Below are positions 8,424 through 17,181 of a stretch of 64,000 bases of DNA, one piece after another (within the stretch, counting starts at the first letter, position 1; each line of letters starts with the position of its first letter). A model generated the notes under the pieces. The model searched no databases. It had not been told where the DNA came from and saw only the letters and a program-made list of their open reading frames with translations. Both the position numbers and the translations under genes were made by a program. This stretch comes from Arthrobacter zhaoxinii. Lineage in GTDB: Bacteria > Actinomycetota > Actinomycetes > Actinomycetales > Micrococcaceae. Location of the stretch: contig NZ_JANFLT010000002.1 of NCBI RefSeq assembly GCF_024385505.1, forward strand, positions 186,001-250,000, given 5' to 3'.

Positions 8424-9110
8424 TTACCGGCCCGCGATCTCGGCGGCGGCCAGTGCCGGTTCGATCTCCCGCACCTCGTCATCGATCAGCAGGCAGCGTC
8501 CGGCGGTGGCCAGGAGCAGCGCGGGGTCGTGGGTCACGAGCAGGACCGTGCCGCCGTCGTCGGCGTACCGGCGGATCCGCTCCCCCACCCGTTCGCGCAT
8601 CACCGGGTCCAGGCGCTGCTCGGGTTCGTCCAGGATCAGCAGGGAGGAGGGCCGGATCAGGGCCGAGGCGAGCAGCAGCCGGCGGCGCTGGCCGGAGGAG
8701 ACGGACTCCGGAACGGCGCCTGCGCGCTCCTGCAGGCCGAAAAAGTCCAGTTCCGCGTCGACGGCGGCATCCGGGTCCGCGACGCCGTGGCCGCGGGCAA
8801 CCAGCTGCAGATGTTCCCGCAGCGACAGGGAGGGGAAGAACGCGTCCTCGTCGAAGAGGGCGGCCACCTGCCGGCGGAACGGAATGGCGTCCTCGTTGGC
8901 GGGCAGCCCGTGCACGCGCACCTCGCCGTCCAGCATCAGCTGCTTCCCGGCGATGGTGCGGGCGGCGGTGGATTTGCCGGCGCCGTTGAAGCCCACGACG
9001 CCGAGGACCTCCCCCGCATCCGCATGCGCGGTGATGGCGCCGCACACGGGCGCCCCGGTGTACCCCACCAGCAGATTCGAAATCTCGAGCACGGCCCCCG
9101 GAGCAGTCAT
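8424..9110 (-). CDS. ABC transporter ATP-binding protein
   Basis: A 228-residue nucleotide-binding subunit. Walker A is GFNGAGKST (about residues 39-47), the ABC signature is the variant SSGQRRRLL and Walker B is LLILDEP. The signature SSGQR in place of LSGGQ is typical of drug/peptide exporters with separate permeases. It is the first gene of a two-gene unit with the multi-pass membrane protein (3-base gap). It energises that permease at the inner face of the membrane. Substrate unknown. Confidence 0.87.
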   Translation of the reverse strand: MTAPGAVLEISNLLVGYTGAPVCGAITAHADAGEVLGVVGFNGAGKSTAARTIAGKQLMLDGEVRVHGLPANEDAIPFRRQVAALFDEDAFFPSLSLREHLQLVARGHGVADPDAAVDAELDFFGLQERAGAVPESVSSGQRRRLLLASALIRPSSLLILDEPEQRLDPVMRERVGERIRRYADDGGTVLLVTHDPALLLATAGRCLLIDDEVREIEPALAAAEIAGR

Positions 9111-9175
9111 GGCCCTAATCTAGCGGGCCGGGAAGGCCTCCGCGTGGAGCGACTTCAGCCCGATGACGGACCGCG

Positions 9176-10033
9176 TTACAAACCCGGCTCCCTCCGGGCC
9201 AGGGCGATGACCCGCTCGGCGGCGCGCACCATCGCAACGTCGATGAAGGTGCCGTCCGCGAGCACGAAGGCGCCGGTGCCGTCGGCTGCGGCGGTTTGCA
9301 CGCGGTCGACGATGTGCTGGGCCCGGGCCACTTCCGAGGGACCCGGGGTGAAGACGCGGCGGATGACGCCGAGCTGGCGCGGATGCACGGCGGTGCGCCC
9401 GCCGAAACCGAGGCCGCGGCCGGTGCGGCAGCTGGCTTCCAGTCCGGCGGCGTCCACGACGTCGGCGTACACCGCCATCAGCGGGGCGGGCAGGCCTGCA
9501 GCAGCTGCGGCATTGACGATGCGGCTGCGCGACCAGGCCAGGCCCGCCTCTCCGGCCGGGCCGGCGGGAACCCCGAGTTCGGCGCGCAGGTCCGCTTCTC
9601 CGGTCGCGATCGAGGCCACCCCTGCGCCGGCAATCGCGAAGGCCCGCTCGACCGCCAGCGCCGATTCGAGCAGGGCGTGGACCTCACGTCCCGGCAGCGC
9701 GGCGCGGAGGGCGGCGACGTCGTCGGCCGACTGCGTCTTCGGCAGCCGGACCCCGAAGGACGGAGGGAGCTCGGCTACCGCAGCCAGGTCGGCGTCGTGC
9801 GCGGAGGATCCGAGAGCGTTCACCCGCACCTGGACTGCGGGCGCGGCCGCGCCGGAGGCCTCCCACAACGCCGCGAAGTCCTTCAGCGCCGCACGGGCCT
9901 CCACCTTGCGGGCGGCGGCCACGGCGTCTTCGAGGTCGACGATCACCGCGTCCGCGCCCGCGCGCAGCGCCTTCCCGAACCGTTCGGGACGGTCCGCGGG
10001 TGCGTAGAGTGCAACCATGATCGGCCGGGTCAT
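9176..10033 (-). CDS. HpcH/HpaI-family (CitE-like) aldolase/lyase
   Basis: A 285-residue TIM-barrel protein of the CitE / malyl-CoA lyase group. Motifs seen are VIVDLEDAV near residue 30 (acidic Mg-binding region), RVNALGS, IATGEADLRAELG with the metal-binding acidic residues, and GGRTAVHPRQL. Relatives cleave or condense 3-hydroxyacyl-CoA thioesters such as malyl-, citramalyl- or HMG-like CoA. Its ATG overlaps the stop of the CaiB gene by 4 bp (ATGA), so the two are made together: CaiB would form the thioester and this enzyme would cleave it. It is the last gene of the LacI-controlled operon. Confidence 0.85.
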   Translation of the reverse strand: MTRPIMVALYAPADRPERFGKALRAGADAVIVDLEDAVAAARKVEARAALKDFAALWEASGAAAPAVQVRVNALGSSAHDADLAAVAELPPSFGVRLPKTQSADDVAALRAALPGREVHALLESALAVERAFAIAGAGVASIATGEADLRAELGVPAGPAGEAGLAWSRSRIVNAAAAAGLPAPLMAVYADVVDAAGLEASCRTGRGLGFGGRTAVHPRQLGVIRRVFTPGPSEVARAQHIVDRVQTAAADGTGAFVLADGTFIDVAMVRAAERVIALARREPGL

Positions 10034-11217
10034 CCGATGCTTCCGTTCCCGCGCAGCGCGGCGATTTCGCCGGCAGAGTACCCCAGCTCGGCCAGCACGG
10101 CGTCCGTGTCCGCCCCGGGTGCCCGCCCGGTGAAGGCGATCGTCGCCTCATCCCGCGACATCCGGAACAGCGGTCCCTGCATGGCGATGTCACCCAGGTC
10201 CGCGTCTTTGATGCGGTGGATGGTTCCGAGCGCGTTGAACTGCGGATCGGCAACAATGTCCGAGGGGTCGTAGATGGGCGCGACGGCGGCGTCCGCTGCC
10301 TCGAACGCGGCGATGACCTCGTCGCGGGAATGCCGGGCGATCCACGAGCCGACGGCGTCGTCGAGGAGGTCGGCGTGCTCAGCGCGGTCGGCGCCGGTGG
10401 CGAACCACGGTTCGTCGGCGAGGTCGGGCCGGCCGACGAGGGCGACGACGCGCTCGGCAATGGACTGTGCACTCGTCGACACCGCCACCCAGGACCCGTC
10501 GCCGGTGCGGTAGGCGTTGCGCGGCGCGTTGTTGACCGAGCGGTTGCCCGTGCGCGGCTGCACGGTGCCCAGCGAATCCCAGCGCGTGATCTGCGGACCC
10601 AGCATCGCAAGGATCGGCTCGATGATCGCGACGTCGACCTCCTGGCCCCTGCCGTCCCGGTCCCGGGCGTGCAGGGCGACCATGACCGCGTAGGCGGTCG
10701 CGAGGGAGGCGACGCCGTCGGCGAGCCCGAACGGCGGAAGCGTGGGCGGTCCGTCCGGTTCGCCGGTGGAGGACGCGAAGCCGCTCATTGCCTCGGCCAG
10801 CGTGCCGAAGCCCGGCCGGTGTCGATACGGGCCCATCTGACCGAACCCGGTGACCCGGGCAAGGACAAGCCCGGGGTTGTCCGCGGACAGGGCTGCGTAG
10901 TCCAACCCCCAGCGTTCGAGCGTGCCGGGCCGGAAGTTCTCAATCACCACGTCCGCGGTCCGGGCCAGGCGCAGAAACGCGTCACGTCCGCCCTCCGTGT
11001 GCAGGTCGATGGCCACGGTGCGCTTGTTGCGGCCGAGTGTTTTCCACCAGAGGTTCTGCCCGTCCTTGCTCGGTCCGTGGCCGCGTGCCGGGTCCGGCCG
11101 GTTTGGATGCTCGACCTTGACGACGTCGGCACCCATGTCGCCCAGGTGCATCGCTGCCAGCGGGCCGGCAAACAGGGTGGAGGCGTCCACCACCCGCAGG
11201 CCGTTGAGCGGATTCAT
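10030..11217 (-). CDS. CaiB/BaiF-type (class III) CoA-transferase
   Basis: A 395-residue family III CoA-transferase of normal length. The N-terminus GLRVVDASTLFAGPLAAMHLGDMGADVVKVE and the segment VVIENFRPGTLERWGLDY are family hallmarks, and the catalytic Asp lies in the conserved EVDVAIIE. Such enzymes move CoA from a donor such as succinyl-CoA to carnitine, oxalate, malate, mesaconate and similar acids. It overlaps by 4 bp with both neighbours: the two-domain glycosidase-like gene upstream and the CitE-like lyase downstream. The pairing suggests activation of a hydroxy or dicarboxylic acid released from a sugar conjugate. Confidence 0.9.
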   Translation of the reverse strand: MNPLNGLRVVDASTLFAGPLAAMHLGDMGADVVKVEHPNRPDPARGHGPSKDGQNLWWKTLGRNKRTVAIDLHTEGGRDAFLRLARTADVVIENFRPGTLERWGLDYAALSADNPGLVLARVTGFGQMGPYRHRPGFGTLAEAMSGFASSTGEPDGPPTLPPFGLADGVASLATAYAVMVALHARDRDGRGQEVDVAIIEPILAMLGPQITRWDSLGTVQPRTGNRSVNNAPRNAYRTGDGSWVAVSTSAQSIAERVVALVGRPDLADEPWFATGADRAEHADLLDDAVGSWIARHSRDEVIAAFEAADAAVAPIYDPSDIVADPQFNALGTIHRIKDADLGDIAMQGPLFRMSRDEATIAFTGRAPGADTDAVLAELGYSAGEIAALRGNGSIG

Positions 11218-13184
11218 CCGGTTTCCCCTTCGTCAGTGGCCGGGTCGGTGCAGATGCGGAAACCGATCGACGTGGACGCGTCCAGGCCGAGTCCGGGCAG
11301 CAGCAGCTTCGCGCTGAACTCCGGATGCTGCACTCCGCCGTCGAAGTACCAGTTCGACCCCTCGCAGCGGTAGGCGCTGCCGCCTTTGAGCATGACGAAG
11401 CGGGTACGGCCGTCGGAGTGCTCGGATTCGGTCCAGTTCCACACCTCCGGGGTGCGGCGGACGAAGCCCGGCCGGATTGCCGCGAGCTGCCACTCGTCCT
11501 CCGAGGGGAGGCGTCCTCCGGCCCAGGCCGCGTACTCGCGGGCCCGGGCGAACGTCACCTTAGTGGCCGGACGCCCGGGGTCGCGGGCCTCCGTGTGCTC
11601 GCCGATGGCGTCCAGGAAACGGGCGTATTCGGCCTCGGTCACTTCGGCCGCGGCGACCCGGACCGGGTGTGGAATCACGACGGAGCGGTCCAGCGTGCGC
11701 TGGTCGTGAAGCCGGGGGGACAGCGGCTTCCACTCATCGACGTAGGGTGCGCCGTCGTACATGCCGGTTTCCCGCATCCGGAACCGCACGGTCAGCGTGT
11801 ACTGGCCGGGCGGAACCGTCACCGTGTCCATGGGCGGAACCGTATCCGCACGAAGGAATGCCGGTGCGGCCGGACCGGTCCGAGGCGGCGCACTTCTCCG
11901 CCGAGCGGAGCGGTGCCGGAAGGACGCATCGTGCTGGGCGGGTTCGCCGGCGAGAGCGGCCTGAACCCTGCCGATCTCCCCGGGGACCTCGGCGCCGGGG
12001 CGAACCCGCACCGCAGCGGCTATACCGTTTGCAGGCACGGTAACCGTGTCGGCGGTGTCCCCGACGTGCAGCGCTGCCCAGCCGCTGCCGGCCAACCGGT
12101 ACTCGGCGTCCGACCCGGACGTGTTCGCCAGCAGCAGCAGTGTGGCGCCGTCCAGCTCGAAGGTCGACCCGACGAGCGGGGCGGTGGTGACGGTGAGCGG
12201 CGTCCACTCGCCCTCCACCAGCCAGCGGTGGAATCCGCGCTGGACGGGAAGCATGCGGCGCAGCGTCGCGGCATCGCGGTCATTCCAGCCGACCCAGGAA
12301 CCGAAGACGACCTCCCACACCACAATGCCGACGCCGTTGAGCCAGGCCGAGCGGAGTTCTTCGGCGTGGTTCCGGTGCCAGCGGCGGATGTGATGCTGCA
12401 TGTGGCGGCGTTCGAACCACCGTGCACGGAGGACGCCGGGGGTGTCGGAGTCGGCGAACCACTGGGCCCAGGACAGTGTGTGGTCGGCGATCCGACCGGT
12501 CGTGAGCTTTGATTCGCCCTCCAGGCCGATGCCGGGCCGTGCAGCATCCAGGACCTCGACGAGCGTCCGGTCGGCCTTCTTCAGCGTGTCGAGGAAAACA
12601 CTGTCGGCACCGATCCGGCGTACGGCCGCCGCGAGCTCAGTGGCGTCGTCGCCGCCGCGGCGCGTTCCCGTGTCCCACGGCATGTAGGCCAGGAACACTG
12701 CGACGCCGGCGGCGCGCAGTTCGGCGGCAGCGTCGGCAAGGCCCGGCACGTTGTAAAAGTCCCACTGGTTGCGGTTGTCGATGCCGATGACCGGATAGGC
12801 GTGCCACAGCACAATGCCGTCAAGGCCGCCGAAGCGCCCGCGGGCGTCGGCAAGGAAACGCCCGGGCGTGAACCGCTGCGCTTCGAAGTCGAAAAACAGC
12901 TCGTCCCACAGCCAGACCTGCGCCACGGCGAAGCACCGGCTCGCCCAGGCGGACGCGCCGTCGTCGTACCGGCTGGGACCGAGGTGACGGGCCCACGCGC
13001 CGTTCCGCCAGGCGGTGAGCTGGGCGCGCCACCGGGCCAGATCGCCGAAGTCGGCCGGAGCCGCGAAAATCTTCGCGTCGTCGAGGGTAAGTGCCGCATC
13101 CCCGACCGCCAGATCCGTCTCGAGCGGCACCCGGGTGGGCAGGTCGAATTCGCGGGGCCGCAGGGGGTCGAACCCACCACTCAT
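11214..13184 (-). CDS. Two-domain protein: putative glycosidase-like barrel plus FGE-sulfatase-like C-terminal domain
   Basis: 656 residues from ATG 13184 (AAAGGA 8 bases upstream); the open frame extends further upstream but only as a shadow of the previous gene. The N-terminal 400 residues look like a (beta/alpha) barrel: GGLDGIVLWHAYPV, then GVAVFLAYMPWD and DSVFLDTLKKA, with an Asp at a typical strand end, then GIGLEGESK. The C-terminal 180 residues match the FGE-sulfatase/SUMF1 fold: AAAEVTEAEYARFL, VTFARAREYAAWAGGRLPSE, EWQLA, NWTES, KGGSAYRC and SIGFRIC. Only one cysteine is visible where true formylglycine-generating enzymes carry a pair, so formylglycine formation is unlikely. It lies between the ADP-ribosylglycohydrolases and the CoA-transferase and probably acts on the sugar part of the imported compound. 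Confidence 0.6.
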   Translation of the reverse strand: MSGGFDPLRPREFDLPTRVPLETDLAVGDAALTLDDAKIFAAPADFGDLARWRAQLTAWRNGAWARHLGPSRYDDGASAWASRCFAVAQVWLWDELFFDFEAQRFTPGRFLADARGRFGGLDGIVLWHAYPVIGIDNRNQWDFYNVPGLADAAAELRAAGVAVFLAYMPWDTGTRRGGDDATELAAAVRRIGADSVFLDTLKKADRTLVEVLDAARPGIGLEGESKLTTGRIADHTLSWAQWFADSDTPGVLRARWFERRHMQHHIRRWHRNHAEELRSAWLNGVGIVVWEVVFGSWVGWNDRDAATLRRMLPVQRGFHRWLVEGEWTPLTVTTAPLVGSTFELDGATLLLLANTSGSDAEYRLAGSGWAALHVGDTADTVTVPANGIAAAVRVRPGAEVPGEIGRVQAALAGEPAQHDASFRHRSARRRSAPPRTGPAAPAFLRADTVPPMDTVTVPPGQYTLTVRFRMRETGMYDGAPYVDEWKPLSPRLHDQRTLDRSVVIPHPVRVAAAEVTEAEYARFLDAIGEHTEARDPGRPATKVTFARAREYAAWAGGRLPSEDEWQLAAIRPGFVRRTPEVWNWTESEHSDGRTRFVMLKGGSAYRCEGSNWYFDGGVQHPEFSAKLLLPGLGLDASTSIGFRICTDPATDEGETG

Positions 13185-13206
13185 GCGTTCGTCCTTTCGA
13201 TGGCGG

Positions 13207-14598
13207 TCATAACGTTCCCTGGGATAACCGGAGGGTCCGTTCGGCCAGTTCGTGGATGGACCGCTCCGCCCCGCCCGGGAGGGAGGTGGCGATGCGGTCC
13301 TGAAGCGGAGCGGTCCAGGCCTCGTCGATCGCCCCGGCGCCCAGGAGCCCGCCGACGACGGACCCGACGGTCGCGCCGACCGAGTCGGTGTCCCATCCGC
13401 CCGCGACGGCGAGGGCGACGGCGGCGTCGAAGTCACCGCCGTAGGCCTGAAGGGCGCAGGCGGCGAGTGCGGCGTTGTTGAGGGTGTGGACCCAGTGCAT
13501 CCCGGCGAACTCCGTGTGGAGTACGTCGAGTGCGGCAGCAGCGGTCAGTGAGCCTTCGGCCAGGGACCGGCCGGTCCCGCGGCCGAGGTGCACCGCGGCG
13601 GCGAGGCGCGATGCCGGCGGCAGGACGGTGTCGGCCGCGTCCAGGGCGGCGTCGGCGGTGGTTTCGGTGAGGGAGGCGGAGCAGAGCGCCGCGGCCCACA
13701 TCTCCCCGTAGATGCCGTTGCGGGTATGGCTGAGCCGGGCATCGGTCCAGGCCGAGGCGGCGGCGGCGCGGATATCTCCGGGATGTGCCCAGCCGTGCAC
13801 GTCGGCGCGGATGAGCGCGCCGATCCATTCACGGAACGGATTGTGGTGCCGTGCCGTGTCGGGGATGGTCCGGGCGTCGAGGAGGTTCCGGTAGGCCGCG
13901 CGTTCGGCGGTGAAGATCCTCCCTGCGGGCAGCTCCGCCAGCCACGCGCCCGCGATGTGCTCCGTCGTCAGGTTCCCGCCGTGGGTCTCGATCAGCTCGA
14001 GCGCGAGGATGGCGAAGTTCAGGTCATCGTCTTCGGGCATGCCGTGGATGTTCTCGGCCAGCGACGTCGGGGCGGAGCGGCGGTTCCACGGCCAGCGCTG
14101 CGCGAGGTCCCGGGACAGCCCTGCCGCGGTGAAATAGGTGTGGATCGGCCAGTTCCCGGTGGCCCGGGCGAGCTGTTCGATCCCTTCGCGGGGAATCTTC
14201 TCCACGGGCTTTCCCAGCAGGCAGCCCGCCGACCGGCCCAGCCAGGCCCCGTGCACCCGTCCGAAGGACACGGATGCCGCCGGGGGCGGGGCGGGCGGCG
14301 GTGGTGCGGGCGGGACGGGCGATGGCAGCAGGGCGGCGATGTCGTTCCACTCGTCCGGTTCCTCCGCGCTCGGCACCTGCAGAATCTGCAGCTCATCAAG
14401 CAGGGTGCGGGCGAGGACGCGCATCGCGGGCGGGGCCGGGATGTCGCCTGCCCCGGACGGCGTGGGCCGGATCGGGCCGCCGGCGTCCGTCCACCGCTGC
14501 TCGATCGGCGCGATGCCGCTCTCCGCAACGCCCTGCTCGCGGAGTGCGGTCAGCTCGCCGGCGACCAGGTCCTCCGGCTGCGCCCAGGTCAGTCGCAT
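13207..14598 (-). CDS. ADP-ribosylglycohydrolase (DraG) family protein with N-terminal extension
   Basis: 463 residues. The first 110 residues form an uncharacterised extension ending in a proline-rich linker. The DraG-type all-helical domain begins at VHGAWLGRSAGCLLGKPVE. Di-metal site motifs are visible: EDDDLNFAILALE and, near the C-terminus, GGWDTDSVGATVGSVVGGLLG. The family hydrolyses N- or O-glycosidic bonds to ribose-like sugars. It overlaps the upstream DraG paralog by 10 bp and is followed 22 bp later by the glycosidase-like gene. In this importer operon, metabolite breakdown is more likely than protein de-ADP-ribosylation. Confidence 0.8.
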   Translation of the reverse strand: MRLTWAQPEDLVAGELTALREQGVAESGIAPIEQRWTDAGGPIRPTPSGAGDIPAPPAMRVLARTLLDELQILQVPSAEEPDEWNDIAALLPSPVPPAPPPPAPPPAASVSFGRVHGAWLGRSAGCLLGKPVEKIPREGIEQLARATGNWPIHTYFTAAGLSRDLAQRWPWNRRSAPTSLAENIHGMPEDDDLNFAILALELIETHGGNLTTEHIAGAWLAELPAGRIFTAERAAYRNLLDARTIPDTARHHNPFREWIGALIRADVHGWAHPGDIRAAAASAWTDARLSHTRNGIYGEMWAAALCSASLTETTADAALDAADTVLPPASRLAAAVHLGRGTGRSLAEGSLTAAAALDVLHTEFAGMHWVHTLNNAALAACALQAYGGDFDAAVALAVAGGWDTDSVGATVGSVVGGLLGAGAIDEAWTAPLQDRIATSLPGGAERSIHELAERTLRLSQGTL

Positions 14599-15764
14599 GC
14601 CGCGTCCTCCCTTCCCAGCAGCGTGTGCAGTGCCGCGGCCCGCTGCTCGGCGCGGTCCGCGTCGGCCTTCGCCACGTCGCGCACCACCTCCGTCATCACG
14701 CCCACCACTGCGTCGAGATCGAGGCGGCTGGCGGTGGTGACGTCCGCCAGCCAGTCGGGGGGCACGGCGTCGATCCCGTGCAGTCCGCCGCAGACGGCCC
14801 CGGCCATCGCCGCGATGGAGTCCGCGTCGCGGCCGTAGTTGACGGCGTCGAGCACCGACGCCCGCAGGTTCCCGCCGCGGGCCGCCACGAAGCCGAGCGC
14901 TACGGGCAGCTCTTCAATGGACTTGGTGCGCGAGGGCAGGCGGGCGTCCATTGCCGGGGCCCGGTAGTGGTCCCCCACGGTGTCGAACGGTGCGACGGCG
15001 GCGCGCACGATCCGGGCGACGTCGCGGGGGTCCTCCGATCCGCCGTCGGCAAGGAAGGCGTCGACGGCGTCGAAGACGGCGCGGATCGCTGCGGCGGTGC
15101 CGTCGTGGGCCAGCTCCAGCACGGCTTCGCGCACGTGGGCGACGGTGGCCCCGGGGGCGGCGGATGCTGCCACCGCCGCCGCGAACACCCCTGCGGCCTC
15201 GCGTCCGTAGGAGGACTGGTGGGCGCCGGCGAGGTCGATGGCCTCGGCGTAGGCACCGCGCGGGTCGCCGATGTGCACGAGCCCGACCGGCGCCATATAC
15301 ATGGTGGCGCCGCAGTTGACGATGTTGCCCACGCCGGCCTCGCGCGGGTCCGCATGGCCGTAGTGCAGCTTCGCGACGATCCATTTCTCCGCCAGGAAAA
15401 CGCGCTGCAGGATCAGTGCGGAGTCTTCGAGTTCGGGAACCCAGCGGCGTTCGCCGATCATCAGCGGCACCAGATCGCCGGCGACGTCGTAGGCGTCGAG
15501 GTGGCGGCGCCGCTTGGCGTACACCTCTACGAGGGCGTGGGTCATGAGGGTGTCATCCGTGATGTGCCCGTCGCCCTTGTGGTACGGCGCGATGGGCCGT
15601 GCGGTTTTCCAATCGGAAAGGAACGGGCCCACGATTCCCTCGACCCGGCCGCCGTGGCGCTCCTCGATCTGCTCAGGGGTCCAGCCCTCCGTCGCACCGC
15701 CCAGGGCATCCCCGACGGCAGCGCCTGCCAGCACTCCGGCCACCCGGTCCCGCAACAGGTTCAT
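14589..15764 (-). CDS. ADP-ribosylglycohydrolase (DraG) family protein
   Basis: 391 residues starting at ATG 15764, which has GAGGAG 5 bases upstream; the GTG at 15770 falls inside that site and is rejected. The DraG domain starts at once with RVAGVLAGAAVGDALGG. Metal-binding motifs are GHITDDTLMT (about residue 67) and NYGRDADSIAAMAGAVCGGLHG near the C-terminus. It lacks the long N-terminal extension of its downstream paralog, and the two have clearly diverged. It follows the sugar-binding lipoprotein by 69 bp. It probably hydrolyses a glycosidic bond in the imported compound; substrate unknown. Confidence 0.85.
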   Translation of the reverse strand: MNLLRDRVAGVLAGAAVGDALGGATEGWTPEQIEERHGGRVEGIVGPFLSDWKTARPIAPYHKGDGHITDDTLMTHALVEVYAKRRRHLDAYDVAGDLVPLMIGERRWVPELEDSALILQRVFLAEKWIVAKLHYGHADPREAGVGNIVNCGATMYMAPVGLVHIGDPRGAYAEAIDLAGAHQSSYGREAAGVFAAAVAASAAPGATVAHVREAVLELAHDGTAAAIRAVFDAVDAFLADGGSEDPRDVARIVRAAVAPFDTVGDHYRAPAMDARLPSRTKSIEELPVALGFVAARGGNLRASVLDAVNYGRDADSIAAMAGAVCGGLHGIDAVPPDWLADVTTASRLDLDAVVGVMTEVVRDVAKADADRAEQRAAALHTLLGREDAACD

Positions 15765-15833
15765 TCCCACTCCTCGGTTGCCTCTGAGAGCGTCGACGGT
15801 TCGGGGGCGGACCGTCGGCCCGCCCCCGAATCA

Positions 15834-17135
15834 TCAGCCGGCGATATCCGTCCAGCCGTCGGAGAGCTGGGCCGACAGCTCCTCGCTGGTGATTTGATCG
15901 GCCAGGTACTGCTGGTACGCGGGGGTCGCGATGGTGTCCTTCCACTCCGTGTACTTCTCCACCTTGAGGAACGGCGGTCCCTCGAGTCCTTCTCCGGAGG
16001 CCAGCACCTGGGTCCAGGCCGGGTCATCCGCGGCCAGGGTCTCCACCTCGGTGCGGGCCGAGCCGGACGAGGGGATCAGCGCGTCGGCGTAGGCGATCGA
16101 GGCGAGGTTCTCACCGTTCATAAAGAAGTTGAGGAACTCGGCCGACTCCTCCACATACTCGGAATCGATGTTCACCGAATAAGTCTGCGGATTGGCCGCC
16201 TGAATGGCACCGGCTGAGCCCTCCAGCGGCGGCAGCGCCACCCAGTTGAAGCCCTCGGGGGCATCGGCGGCGATGTTCGCCGCCTGGAAGGAACCCTGCA
16301 CGGTCATGGCGACCTTGCCGCCGTAGAACGAGGCCAGCACGTCCGAGCCGGACTGCGTCAGCGACGTGGGCTCAATCGACTTGTCCGTGTAGGCCATCTC
16401 GTGAATGAGTTCCGGCACGGCAAGCTCACCGTCGCCGACCTCGATCGAAGCCTCGGCGCCTTCGCCGTCGAAGAACCCGCCGTCGAAGCCGAGCGACAGG
16501 CTCATCATCGCCGCCGTCGGCGACGCGAGACCCCAGCCGAGGCCGTAGTTGCCGCCCGTGGTTGTTGCCCGGGCTATCTCCTGCAGCTCCTCCCACGTCA
16601 TCGTCTCCCCGCTGGGCACCTCCACCCCGGCGGCCTCAAGGAGGTCGGCATTGGCGAAGACCATGTAGGACTGCAGCGTCGACGGGTACGCGATGATTTC
16701 CCCGTCCTGGGTGACGGAATCCCAGACGCCCTCTGAAATGTCCGACTTCAGGTCGGCGTCGATATGGTCCGTCAGATCGGCGAGGTAGCCGTCGGACGCG
16801 AAGGAGACGATGGAGCTGGCCTCGTAGTGGATGATGTCCGGTGCGGTTCCGCCGGCGAACTGGGTGATGAGCTTGTCGAACGTCCCGTCCCATCCGGCCT
16901 GGACGATCTCGACCTGGACGTCTTCGTTTTCCGCATTCCAGGTGTCGACGATCGTCTTCACGGCTTCCTGGGTCGCGGGTTGGTCGGACAGCGACTGGAA
17001 CTGGAGGGTGACAGCGCCGTCGCCGTCGCCCTCGCTGTCCGATCCATTGCTGGCGCTGCCCTGCTGGCAACCGGTCAGCGCAAGGGCGACCGCGCCCGCA
17101 AACGCGACGGCGCCGATGCCTCGGATTCTCTTCAT
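15834..17135 (-). CDS. Sugar ABC transporter substrate-binding lipoprotein
   Basis: 433 residues. A basic start, hydrophobic stretch and lipobox LTGC (Cys23) mark a lipoprotein signal; an acidic Ser/Gly/Asp-rich tether follows. The mature part is a family 1 extracellular solute-binding protein (FDKLITQFAGGTAPDIIHYE, DLTDHIDADL, SFYGGKVAMTVQGSF, PSSGSARTEVE). It captures an oligosaccharide or glycoside outside the cell for the two permeases encoded just upstream. It sits 46 bp after the second permease. The ligand is not predictable by eye. Confidence 0.9.
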   Translation of the reverse strand: MKRIRGIGAVAFAGAVALALTGCQQGSASNGSDSEGDGDGAVTLQFQSLSDQPATQEAVKTIVDTWNAENEDVQVEIVQAGWDGTFDKLITQFAGGTAPDIIHYEASSIVSFASDGYLADLTDHIDADLKSDISEGVWDSVTQDGEIIAYPSTLQSYMVFANADLLEAAGVEVPSGETMTWEELQEIARATTTGGNYGLGWGLASPTAAMMSLSLGFDGGFFDGEGAEASIEVGDGELAVPELIHEMAYTDKSIEPTSLTQSGSDVLASFYGGKVAMTVQGSFQAANIAADAPEGFNWVALPPLEGSAGAIQAANPQTYSVNIDSEYVEESAEFLNFFMNGENLASIAYADALIPSSGSARTEVETLAADDPAWTQVLASGEGLEGPPFLKVEKYTEWKDTIATPAYQQYLADQITSEELSAQLSDGWTDIAG

Positions 17136-17181
17136 GATGCTCGCTTTCTCAGTGGTGATGCGTGGAGTGGTTCGTGCGGGG

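Noticed and set aside
11214-11800. True formylglycine-generating sulfatase activator
   Set aside because: The paired active-site cysteines are not visible, and no sulfatase gene is in the window.
13185-13436. N-terminal extension of the glycosidase/FGE-like gene
   Set aside because: The sequence there is Ser/Pro/Arg-rich shadow of the DraG gene; the ATG at 13184 has a good ribosome-binding site.
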